From positions 1 to 34,106 of the forward strand of contig JAJDBR010000012.1 of NCBI GenBank assembly GCA_029261275.1: a DNA stretch of 34,106 nt, written 5' to 3'. Of the stretch, positions 6,744-14,987 are shown one piece after another (the stretch's first letter is position 1; each line of letters begins with the position of its first letter). A model generated the notes under the pieces. The model made no database searches. It worked only from the letters and a program-made list of their open reading frames with translations, and was not told the DNA's origin. The DNA is from Nitrospirales bacterium. GTDB taxonomy: Bacteria > Nitrospirota > Nitrospiria > Nitrospirales > UBA8639. Both the position numbers and the translations under genes were made by a program.

Positions 6744-8678
6744 TTGGCCCCTATGAAATTGACATCCCTTTTTTTGAATCTTCCCCTCGCGAAGAAACTG
6801 CTCTTGGTTTCGGCAGTTCCCATGCTGGCCGTGTTAGTTTTAAGTTTATTGACCTATCGAAGCGTTGAAACGTTTTCTTTGGATGAAGATCATCTGAACG
6901 AGGTGTATCACATCCAAAGTGCCTCGGCGGAATTCATGCGATTGGTGGTAGATCTTGAGACCGGGTTTCGAGGATATGTGTTAACTCAGCAGCCACAATT
7001 TCTACAACCCTATCAAGCGGCGAAACAACGGGTACTGGCGTTGGGCAATTCTCTTCGACAAATGGTGGATAATGATCCAGCACAACGGATGTTGGTCCAA
7101 TCCGTCCAGAATAATATCCATCTGCTAATGTCAGATAAAGATCGTCTCATTGAACGAGTAAAATTGGGACACCCTGAAGAGGCCCAGGAATATGTTGAAG
7201 CAGAAAAAGGACGATTATTAATGCTGGCCATTCGTGAGGAAATGGCGCGTTTTGATCGGCAGGAAGTTGAGCAGTTACAGCAGGCGTTGGCCAGCAGTTC
7301 GGAAGATCGCTCCGTTCTCATGGGAGTCATCGTCGGTGGCGGGGCCCTGGCCTTGATTCTCATGTTGCTTCCGCTGCAACTGATTGCGCGTTCCATTACG
7401 GGGCCTTTGACCACGTTGGTTAAAACGGTTGAAAAATTTTCTGGAGGGACCATGCCGAAAGTGCCTGTCCTGGACCGGCAAGACGAAATAGGAAATTTGA
7501 CCAGAGTCATGAATACGGTGGGCGCTCAGATTCAACAGCATATTCAGCAGATTGAACAATCTGGACAGGAGCTGCGGAGTCTGAACCAAGAGATCACGTC
7601 TTCGGAAGCCAAATACCGTGGCATTGTGGATCACGCCCCCATTGGTATTTTTACGATGGCCCAGAGTCAGGTCATCTTTAGTAATCGCCAAAATTGGGTG
7701 TTAGCTGGGCGGGATCCGGATGAGGCCTTAGATCCTGAACGGATGTGGGAGGCTATTCACCCTGATGATCGGGAAGATGTTCGTCAGGCCTTTCAGGATG
7801 CGCGAACTCAACATGAGGCGTTTGAGCGCGTGTTCCGGTTTCTGCATCAAGATGGAGTGATAAAACGGGTATTAAGTCGTGCGGTTCCCATCAATGATAA
7901 CTCAGGTCAGACCATGGCGTATCAAGGGTTTAATGTTGATATTACTGCGCTGGAACTCATGCGAGCGCAATTGAGTCGGTCTGAACGGTTGGCTACATTG
8001 GGGCAAGTTGCTGCAGGGATCGCGCATGAAATTCGGAATCCCTTAGTGGGGATAGGGTCCACAGCGTCCTTGCTGTTTGAGGAATTCGCAGAAGGGGATT
8101 CCCGTCGAGATGATTTAACAACTATTTTGAAGGAAACGCGGCGTTTGGATCGCATTGTGAATCAAATCGTCGATTATGCGCGCCCGCGAGATTTTCTCCC
8201 GGTCACGTTTCAGCTCGAGGAATTGTTAGAGGAATCCCAGCGAGTTTTGTCCGATCCATTAAGACAGAAAGGTATTCAGGTACACCATCATTGGCAAAAG
8301 CATCTGAATGTTCTTCATGCGGATCGGGATCAACTGAAGCAGGTCCTGTTAAATATTCTTCAGAATGCCATTGAAGCCATGCCCGCCAATGGCGCGTTAC
8401 ATCTGTCGATTGCGGAAGAACTCTACGAGCACCATCAAGGCCTTCGACTGAAAGTTGAAGATACGGGAAAAGGGATTGATGCCAAGGTCCTTTCTCGCAT
8501 TTTCGAGCCATTTTTTACGACGGGAAAATATCGTGGAACAGGGCTTGGATTGGCCATTTGTCGAAATATTATCGAGGCCCATGGCGGAGAGATTCACGCG
8601 GAAAGCCAGCAACAAATTGGGACCACGATATCGCTATGGCTCCCCTCAGTCTGCCAACCACAACATTCGATGGCCTAA
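6744..8678 (+). CDS. Membrane sensor histidine kinase (CHASE3-HAMP-PAS-HisKA-HATPase)
   Basis: A 644-residue kinase. TM1 lies near residues 19-38. A periplasmic CHASE3-like four-helix domain (about 40-185) includes LVVDLETGFRGYVLTQQPQF. TM2 (LMGVIVGGGALALILMLLPL) follows at about 192-213, then HAMP, a coiled segment and a PAS domain (about 290-400, KYRGIVDHAPIGIFTM). The HisKA box carries H428 in GIAHEIRNPLVGIGS, a form typical of NtrB-like kinases. The ATPase has the N box (LLNILQNAIEAMP), G1 (EDTGKGID), the F box (FEPFFTT) and G2 (GTGLGLAIC). The first start is TTG at 6744 with AGAAG upstream; ATG at 6753 is the alternative. Only 3 bases separate it from the regulator gene behind it, so the two form a cognate pair. 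The periplasmic signal is unknown. Confidence 0.95.
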   Translation: MAPMKLTSLFLNLPLAKKLLLVSAVPMLAVLVLSLLTYRSVETFSLDEDHLNEVYHIQSASAEFMRLVVDLETGFRGYVLTQQPQFLQPYQAAKQRVLALGNSLRQMVDNDPAQRMLVQSVQNNIHLLMSDKDRLIERVKLGHPEEAQEYVEAEKGRLLMLAIREEMARFDRQEVEQLQQALASSSEDRSVLMGVIVGGGALALILMLLPLQLIARSITGPLTTLVKTVEKFSGGTMPKVPVLDRQDEIGNLTRVMNTVGAQIQQHIQQIEQSGQELRSLNQEITSSEAKYRGIVDHAPIGIFTMAQSQVIFSNRQNWVLAGRDPDEALDPERMWEAIHPDDREDVRQAFQDARTQHEAFERVFRFLHQDGVIKRVLSRAVPINDNSGQTMAYQGFNVDITALELMRAQLSRSERLATLGQVAAGIAHEIRNPLVGIGSTASLLFEEFAEGDSRRDDLTTILKETRRLDRIVNQIVDYARPRDFLPVTFQLEELLEESQRVLSDPLRQKGIQVHHHWQKHLNVLHADRDQLKQVLLNILQNAIEAMPANGALHLSIAEELYEHHQGLRLKVEDTGKGIDAKVLSRIFEPFFTTGKYRGTGLGLAICRNIIEAHGGEIHAESQQQIGTTISLWLPSVCQPQHSMA

Positions 8679-8681
8679 GTC

Positions 8682-10070
8682 ATGCGCGCGACGATATTTG
8701 TGACGGATGATGATGAAGTGGTTCGCCAGGCCATTAGCCGACGATTAGCGAAGCGTCAACACGAAATTCGCAGTTTTGATTCGGGCGAAGCGTTGCTCGT
8801 CGCCTTGGATTCTGATGTGCCTGATATTATCTTCTTGGACTTAAAAATGTCTGGTATGAGTGGGCTTGAAACTCTCAAGCATGTCCGATCTAAAACCCAA
8901 CAAGCCCTCGTCATTTTACTTACCGCCTATGGCACTGTGGAAGATGCAGTCGAGGCCATGCGACTGGGTGCCTATGATTTTCTCATCAAAAGCGTTGATT
9001 TGTCGGGTGTCGAACCTGTTATCGATCGAGCGTTGGAATACTTGACCTTACGCCGTCGGATCGATTTTGAAACACAAGATCGTCCGGGCCGTTATGCCTT
9101 ACAGAGCTTGGTTTCCAACAGTCCCAGCATGAGAGAGCTGGTTGGGCAGATTCAAGAGATGACCAAAAATCATAAGACCACGGTATTGTTGTTTGGAGAA
9201 ACCGGAACTGGAAAAGAGTTTGTTGCTCGGGTGCTGCATCATAATGGGCCTCGGGCTCAGGGGCCATTTGTAGGCGTGAATTGTACGGCCATTCCTCAAG
9301 AATTATTTGAAAGCGAGCTGTTTGGCTATGAGCGCGGCGCATTTACTGGAGCCAATCAACGGAAACCGGGGCTTTGTGAACAGGCGGAAGGCGGGACACT
9401 CTTTCTGGATGAGATTGGCGATCTCAACCCCACAATGCAAGCGAAACTTCTTCGGGTGCTTCAGGAACGGTCATTTAAACGCTTGGGAGGGCGTCAAGAT
9501 ATAGATGTTGATTTCCGGTTGATTGCTGCCACCAATCGCGATCTCCGAAAAGAGGTGGCGCAAGGGACATTCCGTGAGGATCTCTTTTTCCGGTTACATG
9601 TCGTATCACTAGATCTTCCACCTTTACGGAATCGAATTGAAGATATCCTTCCGCTGAGTGTGCAAACCCTGCTTCATCACAGTAAGGACTTGGGGAAAGA
9701 TGTGAAGGAGATTGATTCCGAAGCCCAGCAGTTATTGGAACGCTATCCCTATCCGGGGAATATCCGGGAATTACAAAATATTATTGAACGGGCGGTGATC
9801 TTTTGCCGGGGACAGAGTTTAACGAGTGGGGATCTCCCGCGTGAAGTTCAAGAAGTGGTACATTCAGCGGTGAATGTCGTGACGCAGGGGGATCAACCGA
9901 TGGTGCGTATTGAAATGAAGCTGGGAGAGCATTCGTTGGGGGACATTGAAAATACCCTGATTGAGGAAGTGATGCGTGTCTCTGATTTCAATAAAAGTCT
10001 CGCTGCCAAACATTTGGGGATTACTCGATTTGCCCTCGACCGACGACTCAAAAAACAATCTGATGTCTGA
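8682..10070 (+). CDS. Sigma-54-dependent NtrC-family response regulator
   Basis: A 462-residue regulator with three domains. The receiver (about 1-120) has the acidic pocket TDDDE, the phospho-acceptor D53 in IIFLDLKMSGMSG and a conserved threonine in LLTAYGT. The usual lysine is present in LIKSVD. The AAA+ domain (about 140-380) has Walker A GETGTGKE (172-179), GAFTGA (219-224, the sigma-54 contact loop), Walker B GGTLFLDEIGDL and an arginine-finger region. A Fis-type helix-turn-helix ends the protein (VMRVSDFNKSLAAKHLGITR). It should activate sigma-54 promoters after phosphorylation by the upstream kinase. ATG at 8682 follows the kinase stop by three bases. Its targets cannot be identified, and I saw no convincing -24/-12 element in the window. 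Confidence 0.96.
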   Translation: MRATIFVTDDDEVVRQAISRRLAKRQHEIRSFDSGEALLVALDSDVPDIIFLDLKMSGMSGLETLKHVRSKTQQALVILLTAYGTVEDAVEAMRLGAYDFLIKSVDLSGVEPVIDRALEYLTLRRRIDFETQDRPGRYALQSLVSNSPSMRELVGQIQEMTKNHKTTVLLFGETGTGKEFVARVLHHNGPRAQGPFVGVNCTAIPQELFESELFGYERGAFTGANQRKPGLCEQAEGGTLFLDEIGDLNPTMQAKLLRVLQERSFKRLGGRQDIDVDFRLIAATNRDLRKEVAQGTFREDLFFRLHVVSLDLPPLRNRIEDILPLSVQTLLHHSKDLGKDVKEIDSEAQQLLERYPYPGNIRELQNIIERAVIFCRGQSLTSGDLPREVQEVVHSAVNVVTQGDQPMVRIEMKLGEHSLGDIENTLIEEVMRVSDFNKSLAAKHLGITRFALDRRLKKQSDV

Positions 10071-10101
10071 GCCTTCGAAGTCGATGGCATTCCATCCCAT
10101 T

Positions 10102-10197
10102 CTAGCGGGAAGATTTTTTGCGACTTTTTAGCAACACGATTACTCCAATGACACCAATGGCAATCGCTAGAAATCCGAGTAATTCTAAGCCTCCCAT
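10102..10197 (-). CDS. 31-residue single-helix membrane peptide
   Basis: A short frame on the minus strand from ATG 10197 to TAG. The start is preceded by GGAG at eight bases, a good ribosome site. The peptide begins MGGLELLGFLAIAIGVIGVI, continues VLL, and ends in a strongly basic tail KSRKKSSR. That pattern predicts one transmembrane helix with the C-terminus in the cytoplasm. It lies 41 bases downstream of the DCC-family gene on the same strand, probably in one transcript. The combination of ribosome site, membrane topology and operon position argues for a real gene. I do not know its function. Confidence 0.6.
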   Translation of the reverse strand: MGGLELLGFLAIAIGVIGVIVLLKSRKKSSR

Positions 10198-10238
10198 ATT
10201 CTTGTCTCCGTAGTGGTGAATCTTCGCCAAGCTAGATA

Positions 10239-10760
10239 TTAAACGTGTGCCACTTCTTCTTGGGTATCCCCAGGTGAGTGAAGGGGTAAGGCGATCCTAT
10301 CCAATGAAATATTATAGAGAAAACGATCTTGGTATTCTTGTGGAGGACGATAGCAAGTTGTGAGGGTTCCTCTGAGTTGATACCGATAGTGAGTCATGAG
10401 GTCATAGACCCAGTCTCGGAGGGGTTTCGGAATCAGAATGAAGACATACAGCATACGCCAGAGACCGCCAAGGTGATGTATAAGGTGTAAGGCTGCAGTA
10501 GATTTAGTCAAGTATCCATCGGGGTTGATCACCACAAATGTTGAAAACGCCTTCTGCGGCAGTTCATATTTGGTGAGCACTTGTTGTCCTAGAGGATACT
10601 GAAGTGGCGCGAATCGAAACCGTTTGTTCGTATCGTGTTGGATGAGAAAACGGACCCATCCCGTGCACCATCCGCAGATCCCATCAAACAGAATCAGCCA
10701 CTGGGGTTGAGGTAATTGTTCTGAGGGTTGTTTTTTCCTCATAAGACGTCTTTCAGCCAA
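10239..10760 (-). CDS. DCC-family thiol-disulfide oxidoreductase-like protein (DUF393)
   Basis: A 173-residue protein with the family signature near the N-terminus: LILFDGICGWCTGWVRFL contains the D26-x2-C29-x2-C32 arrangement that names the DCC family. The following RFRFAPLQYPLGQQVL and the ALHLIHHLGGLW segment are also typical. DCC proteins have a predicted thioredoxin-like redox fold, but their substrates are mostly unknown. A moderately hydrophobic helix near 95-115 (GGLWRMLYVFILIPKPL) may associate with the membrane. The longest frame starts at TTG 10760; ATG seven codons in (10742) is a plausible alternative, and neither has a strong ribosome site. It is divergent from priA and followed by the 31-residue membrane peptide. 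Confidence 0.85.
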   Translation of the reverse strand: MAERRLMRKKQPSEQLPQPQWLILFDGICGWCTGWVRFLIQHDTNKRFRFAPLQYPLGQQVLTKYELPQKAFSTFVVINPDGYLTKSTAALHLIHHLGGLWRMLYVFILIPKPLRDWVYDLMTHYRYQLRGTLTTCYRPPQEYQDRFLYNISLDRIALPLHSPGDTQEEVAHV

Positions 10761-10899
10761 CTCTCAGGGGTCAACATAGCTTGGCACTAGAATGAGCTAT
10801 CTGTCTAGTATTTGAAGGCGGATAGGGAATAGGGAGAAATATTGTGAGGTGTGGCTACAACTGCTAAAATCATTTTCTTCATGAACATCCCGACTTCCC

Positions 10900-13233
10900 A
10901 TGCTTGCTGATGTTGTTCTGCCCAGTCGGCGGTTTCAAGTTTTTACCTATAACATTCCACATCAATTACAGGCCCAGGTCTTTGTTGGGAGCCCTGTTTT
11001 TATTCCCCTAGGTTCATCCGTCATTTCTGGCGTAATTGTTAGGATTTTAGAAGAGTCTGTCCTGCCTTCTGTTCGATCGCTCAATACCAACATTTCATTT
11101 CGTGACATATTATCAGTGGACACGACCTCTGAACATTCGTCGCTGGATCAGAGATTACTCACCTTGGTTGAGCATATTGCAGATTATTACCTAGCCCCGC
11201 TGTCAGCTTGTTTGCGACTCATTGTGCCGCCTCGTGTGTTCAACGTGACCAAACGTTTTCATCTCACCCCAGCTGGTCGTGAGGCGTTGGCTGGTTCGGT
11301 TTTGCCGCAGGAATCGCTGTCTGTGTTGCAGAAGGTGTCACAGGCATCAAATGGGGTACACCGATCATCATTGATTAGGACATTGCCTAAGGCGGCGACT
11401 CAGGTGATGAGTCTCAAAAAACGAGGGTGGATCGAGGAGCGATCAACTTTGCTGGTTAAGTTTTCCGCCAACGCGCAGAAAGGCAAACACCTTCAGACTT
11501 TCTCATCGTTTCCATCCTCATCCTGCGCGATTGGTGATCTTTTCGAGCAGGGTGCCGAGAAATCCCCATTAAGGCCCACAAGCCAACCAGCTCTTTCGGG
11601 AAAATTAAAGATCCTTGCAGATGAGTTAGTGAACGAAAGTCATTCTGGATCGTTTCAGAAACATATTGTGATCGGGCTTGAACATGAACGACATCAGGTT
11701 TTCCAACAAGTCGCATCAAGCCTGTTTCAACGTCGGAAACGGGTGCTGCTTCTAGTTCCCGAGGTCCACCAAGTTGAAGCGATTGTGAAGCAACTACGAA
11801 ACCTATTGAGTGAATCGGTAGAGGCCTATCACGGGAAATTATCGACGCCAATTCGAGCCGAACGTTGGGAAGAGATTCGGCAAGGGCGGGTCCAACTTGT
11901 GGTCGGGACCCGATCGGCCTTGTTTCTTCCTCTTCCGGATCTTGGGTTAATTTGGGTAGATCATGAAGAAGATGCGTCTTATAAGGATGAACGTTTTCCC
12001 TATTATCATGCGTGCGAAGTGGCAAGAATGCGTGGAGCCATTGAGCAGGCTTTGGTGGTGTATGCATCATCTTGCCCATCTCTGGAAACCTATTCCAAAT
12101 TTCGTGAGGAGAGTCAGGAGGATTTTCAGCTTCCCCATCTCAAGAATCTTGACGTACATCTGATTGATATGCGGGATTATGTCTCTGGGACGCTTCTCGC
12201 GCCGCCTTTGTTTGAACGACTGACACAGGTTCTCAATGATGGGCATCAAGCGATTCTGATCCTCAATCGAAAAGGATTTTCTCCGTCCCTCATCTGTCGA
12301 GATTGTGGTCAGGCGCCAAATTGTGAGACGTGTGGTGTCTCGTTACGGCTCTTTCAACGGCCTTCTCGTTTGCTGTGTTCCTATTGCGCAAAATGCCATC
12401 GAACCCCGGAAACGTGTCCTTCCTGTATGGGTACGGTATTTCGATTTTCTGGCGCTGGGACGCAACGACTGGAGGACGAACTTACCAAGGTTTTCCCGTC
12501 TCACAGCCTCTTTCGGTTTGATCGGGATCAGGTGAAAACGGTGGAAGAAGGGGAGAATGTATTCCGCCGATTTCGTCGTGGAGACCTTCGCATTCTCATT
12601 GGAACAGAATTCTTATTGCATCAACCTGATCCTCCATCAGCAAAATTAGTGGCCTTTCCTCAAGCCGATTTGGGTTTGCATCTTCCTGATTTTCGTTCGG
12701 CCGAACGTACATTTCTACTTTTTTCCAAAGCGATGAAATTAGCCCAAGCCAAGTTACCTGATGATGCCTCGTCCGGCGAAGTATTTTTTCAAACGCGTAT
12801 GCCTGCTCATCATGTATTTCAGGCTATGAAGCACCGAGATGCACATCTGTTTTATCAACAGGAATGTGACCTGCGTGAAGCCTTAGCGTATCCACCGGCA
12901 GCGCATCTCCTGTTATTAGTCGTCACTGGGGCACAGGCCATTCGCGTACAACGTGTGGTCGATTTCCTTGAGCAACAGTTGAAAAAATCAGAAGGGCATG
13001 GGGATTGGCCTAAAGGAGGTCACGGAATGTTGGAGTTGCCCATGGTGTTAGGGCCGTTAAGTTCACGGAAGCTGGGACGTCTCAAAAAGAACCGAACCAT
13101 CTTTCTCCTCAAAACGTTTCATTTGGAAGAGACTCAACGACGTCTTAGAAAGATTCAACAAGCGTATGACCAACAGTTTGGAAGAGAGGCAGTGGTGTAT
13201 GAAGTGCATGTCGATCCATTAAACATTCAATAG
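10900..13233 (+). CDS. priA: PriA-like replication restart protein lacking helicase motifs I and VI
   Basis: A 777-residue PriA homologue. The N-terminal 3'-DNA-end-binding domain is evident (residues 1-110, ADVVLPSRRFQVFTYNIP). The helicase region keeps the overall PriA order, but key ATPase motifs are lost. Where GxTGSGKT is expected it reads GLEHERHQ (259-266). The DEEH box is DHEE (354-357). The QVAGRAGR motif VI is replaced by KAMKLAQAK (610-618). The zinc-binding segment survives (CRDC, CETC, CSYC, CPSC), as do GTQRLEDEL and LGLHLPDFRSAERTF and the C-terminal domain. PriA normally loads DnaB at stalled forks. This version probably cannot hydrolyse ATP and may act only as a fork-binding loader, as inferred for actinobacterial PriA. 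The frame is uninterrupted, so this is not simple gene decay. Confidence 0.9.
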   Translation: MLADVVLPSRRFQVFTYNIPHQLQAQVFVGSPVFIPLGSSVISGVIVRILEESVLPSVRSLNTNISFRDILSVDTTSEHSSLDQRLLTLVEHIADYYLAPLSACLRLIVPPRVFNVTKRFHLTPAGREALAGSVLPQESLSVLQKVSQASNGVHRSSLIRTLPKAATQVMSLKKRGWIEERSTLLVKFSANAQKGKHLQTFSSFPSSSCAIGDLFEQGAEKSPLRPTSQPALSGKLKILADELVNESHSGSFQKHIVIGLEHERHQVFQQVASSLFQRRKRVLLLVPEVHQVEAIVKQLRNLLSESVEAYHGKLSTPIRAERWEEIRQGRVQLVVGTRSALFLPLPDLGLIWVDHEEDASYKDERFPYYHACEVARMRGAIEQALVVYASSCPSLETYSKFREESQEDFQLPHLKNLDVHLIDMRDYVSGTLLAPPLFERLTQVLNDGHQAILILNRKGFSPSLICRDCGQAPNCETCGVSLRLFQRPSRLLCSYCAKCHRTPETCPSCMGTVFRFSGAGTQRLEDELTKVFPSHSLFRFDRDQVKTVEEGENVFRRFRRGDLRILIGTEFLLHQPDPPSAKLVAFPQADLGLHLPDFRSAERTFLLFSKAMKLAQAKLPDDASSGEVFFQTRMPAHHVFQAMKHRDAHLFYQQECDLREALAYPPAAHLLLLVVTGAQAIRVQRVVDFLEQQLKKSEGHGDWPKGGHGMLELPMVLGPLSSRKLGRLKKNRTIFLLKTFHLEETQRRLRKIQQAYDQQFGREAVVYEVHVDPLNIQ

Positions 13234-13251
13234 GATCTTACTCAGGAAGGT

Positions 13252-13689
13252 TTATTTCTTTTTCTTTTTTGATTTTTTCTTGGGAGGCGAAGATGAGGCT
13301 GGTACAGGAAAAGGATGGTGGATGATGGGTCCCTGTATGCGTTTGTAAATCCCGTAGGCGAAGGTCATCCAAAACACGCCAGAGAAGAGACCAAGGATCA
13401 CCGCAGGAAAAATATTTTCCATTTCCTCCATTGTTGGCTCCCGGCCTAGTTTTTGGAGGTCTGTCACTTGCATCATGGCCCAGGCCATGCTTTCGACTCC
13501 TAATAATAAGGTGCAAATTGCCCAAATATATCCGATGGATGGGCATTTCCAGGCTAGCAAAATTGCTAGGCCAATGCCCATGGCGATTCCAATTGGTATG
13601 GGTAATGCACCAATTAACAGCCAGAGCCCCACCGTCACCGCTAAGCTGCCTAAAACAGCATTCACTTGAAGCCACAGATTGTTATTCAT
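13252..13689 (-). CDS. Small multi-pass membrane protein with lysine-rich tail
   Basis: A 145-residue protein with about four hydrophobic helices: roughly 8-28, 30-46 (IPIGIAMGIGLAILLAW), 50-70 (IGYIWAICTLLLGVESMAWA) and 93-113 (FPAVILGLFSGVFWMTFAYG). It ends in a basic tail, KKKSKKKKK, which would sit in the cytoplasm. AGGAG lies about 11 bases before ATG 13689. An equally long overlapping frame (13238-13675) lacks these features and is a shadow. The gene lies downstream of the beta-helix gene on the same strand and converges with priA. I do not recognise a family with known function. Confidence 0.75.
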   Translation of the reverse strand: MNNNLWLQVNAVLGSLAVTVGLWLLIGALPIPIGIAMGIGLAILLAWKCPSIGYIWAICTLLLGVESMAWAMMQVTDLQKLGREPTMEEMENIFPAVILGLFSGVFWMTFAYGIYKRIQGPIIHHPFPVPASSSPPKKKSKKKKK

Positions 13690-13775
13690 TTAGAAAAGCT
13701 CTCCTAAGATTTCGGAAAGGCATGAACTTTATCACAGGGCTCCTTTCTCCAGCACCTCATGCATTGGAAAGAGGA

Positions 13776-14579
13776 CTATCGGCCAATATCGCTTAGGGGT
13801 TTGTCGGTGATGATGAAGTTCCCACGAGGGTTGTTGGTGAAAGTATTGGATTGTGATAGCTCTTCTACTTGTGGGGAGGGTTTAGAATCTGGAGTAAGCA
13901 CGGCCCCCCAATGGGCATTCTGCTCGAAGGTATTGTCGAGAATGAGGGCTTGCGCCTGAGAAAAAAGAAGAAGCCCACTCAACATATTATCTCGACTGAT
14001 GTTGTTGATGACATCTGGGCGCGTGCCCTCGTCGCGGGCTGCTATCCCAAAGTGATGATTGCCAAAGCAATCATTCTCTCGCAGATAGGGCTGAGCTCCG
14101 GCAAACGAAAAAATTCCCGACTCCCTGTTATAACAAATTTCATTGCCTACAAAGGTTGGGCGACAGTCCGGTCCGTAGATCACCACCCCCGACAACAGGC
14201 CCTCTGTGACGCGGCATTGCGAAATCGTACAGGTCGAATCCAAAATATTCATGGCTGAATGTTGGTCACTGCCGACATAACGAAATGTGATGCCGCTAAT
14301 TTGCCCGCCAGAGACTCGTTGTAGATAGCAAGGTCCACTCCGTCGACTGAAAATCGTGACCTGATGACGACCGGCTCCGATGAGAGAGATAGGCCGTTCT
14401 GTGATGACCAGGCGATCTTCATACGTCCCAGGTCGGATAAAAATTTGATCGATCGGTTCTGCCTGGTTTAAGGCCTCGCTGGGCAGGGCAAAACAGTTGG
14501 ATTGAAGAGGGTCGACTATTAATGTTTTACCTCCAAGTGGATTGGGAGGGGGGTCGGTGAAATAGGGTAGTGTGCTCAG
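13776..14579 (-). CDS. Right-handed beta-helix repeat protein, apparently starting at CTG
   Basis: From ATG 14252 the frame gives 158 residues of beta-helix repeats (GVVIYGPDCRPTFVGNEICY, GIFSFAGAQPYLREN, GIAARDEGTRPDVINN, GLLLFSQAQALILDNTFEQN), the NosD/pectate-lyase-like solenoid. The same frame continues upstream with obviously homologous sequence (IFIRPGTYEDRLVITERPIS, then LIGAGRHQVTIF), so the true protein is longer. No ATG, GTG or TTG exists in frame before the upstream TGA (about 14682). A strong ribosome site, AAAGGAG, stands eight bases before an in-frame CTG at 14579, giving 267 residues. No signal peptide is visible. Either CTG initiates translation or the normal start has been lost. 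Such folds often bind or modify polysaccharide. No catalytic residues are evident. Confidence 0.65.
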   Translation of the reverse strand: MSTLPYFTDPPPNPLGGKTLIVDPLQSNCFALPSEALNQAEPIDQIFIRPGTYEDRLVITERPISLIGAGRHQVTIFSRRSGPCYLQRVSGGQISGITFRYVGSDQHSAMNILDSTCTISQCRVTEGLLSGVVIYGPDCRPTFVGNEICYNRESGIFSFAGAQPYLRENDCFGNHHFGIAARDEGTRPDVINNISRDNMLSGLLLFSQAQALILDNTFEQNAHWGAVLTPDSKPSPQVEELSQSNTFTNNPRGNFIITDKPLSDIGR

Positions 14580-14987
14580 AAAACTTTCTCCTTTGGATGG
14601 TTGATTTTTTTTGTCTATACGGAAAGATGAGGTTTGTGTTGTATCACATTTGTCGTGATATCGACATCGTTGATAATAATCATGTCATTTCCGTACTTGT
14701 AGTTGTAGACATACAGGCAGGTGAAGGAGTTGACATTCAGTCATCTAATTCGAAGTGAGGAAGATAAATCCGTTTTTAGATAAGGAAAATTGGGATGTTT
14801 GAGAATAAATTTTAAGATGAATGCCCTTGGCATTGTCCTTGCTGTCCTTTCATTGACATCGATCTTTGATGCGCATGGCACCGGCCGTCTTGTTCAACTA
14901 TTCTGCCTGTTGAAAAAGGAATTCCTTTTTCAAACAAGTGTGTTCAATTATCCTTCCCCAATTCCCCCAAGAAAGCGGAACTATCCT
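14580..14987. other. Divergent intergenic region between beta-helix and di-heme genes
   Basis: About 400 bases. It holds a perfect 24-bp palindrome (14910-14933) and short open frames without support. The di-heme frame is open upstream to 14790, but the ATG at 14988 gives a normal signal peptide and the palindrome lies inside the upstream extension, so I treat that extension as non-coding. No confident -35/-10 pair was found. Confidence 0.5.
14910..14933. promoter_or_regulatory. Perfect 24-bp palindrome upstream of the di-heme oxidoreductase
   Basis: The half TTGAAAAAGGAA is followed immediately by its exact reverse complement with no spacer, 55 bases before the proposed ATG at 14988. With no T-run after it and a position between divergent genes, it looks like a binding site for a dimeric regulator. 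The regulator is unknown. Confidence 0.55.

Noticed and set aside
6536-6868. 110-codon plus-strand frame overlapping the kinase start
   Set aside because: It overlaps the well-supported kinase N-terminus and has no ribosome site or recognisable domain.
10783-10798. Possible sigma-54 promoter (TTGGCACTAGAATGAGC) before priA
   Set aside because: GG and GC are separated by 11 rather than 10 bases and the -12 half is a poor match.
13238-13675. A 145-codon minus-strand frame overlapping the small membrane protein
   Set aside because: Same length as the real frame but lacks membrane segments, a ribosome site and protein-like composition; the other frame has four clear helices.
14790-14987. 66-residue N-terminal extension of the di-heme oxidoreductase
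   Set aside because: It would place a second hydrophobic stretch before a normal signal peptide and would put a perfect 24-bp palindrome inside the coding region; ATG 14988 is the better start.
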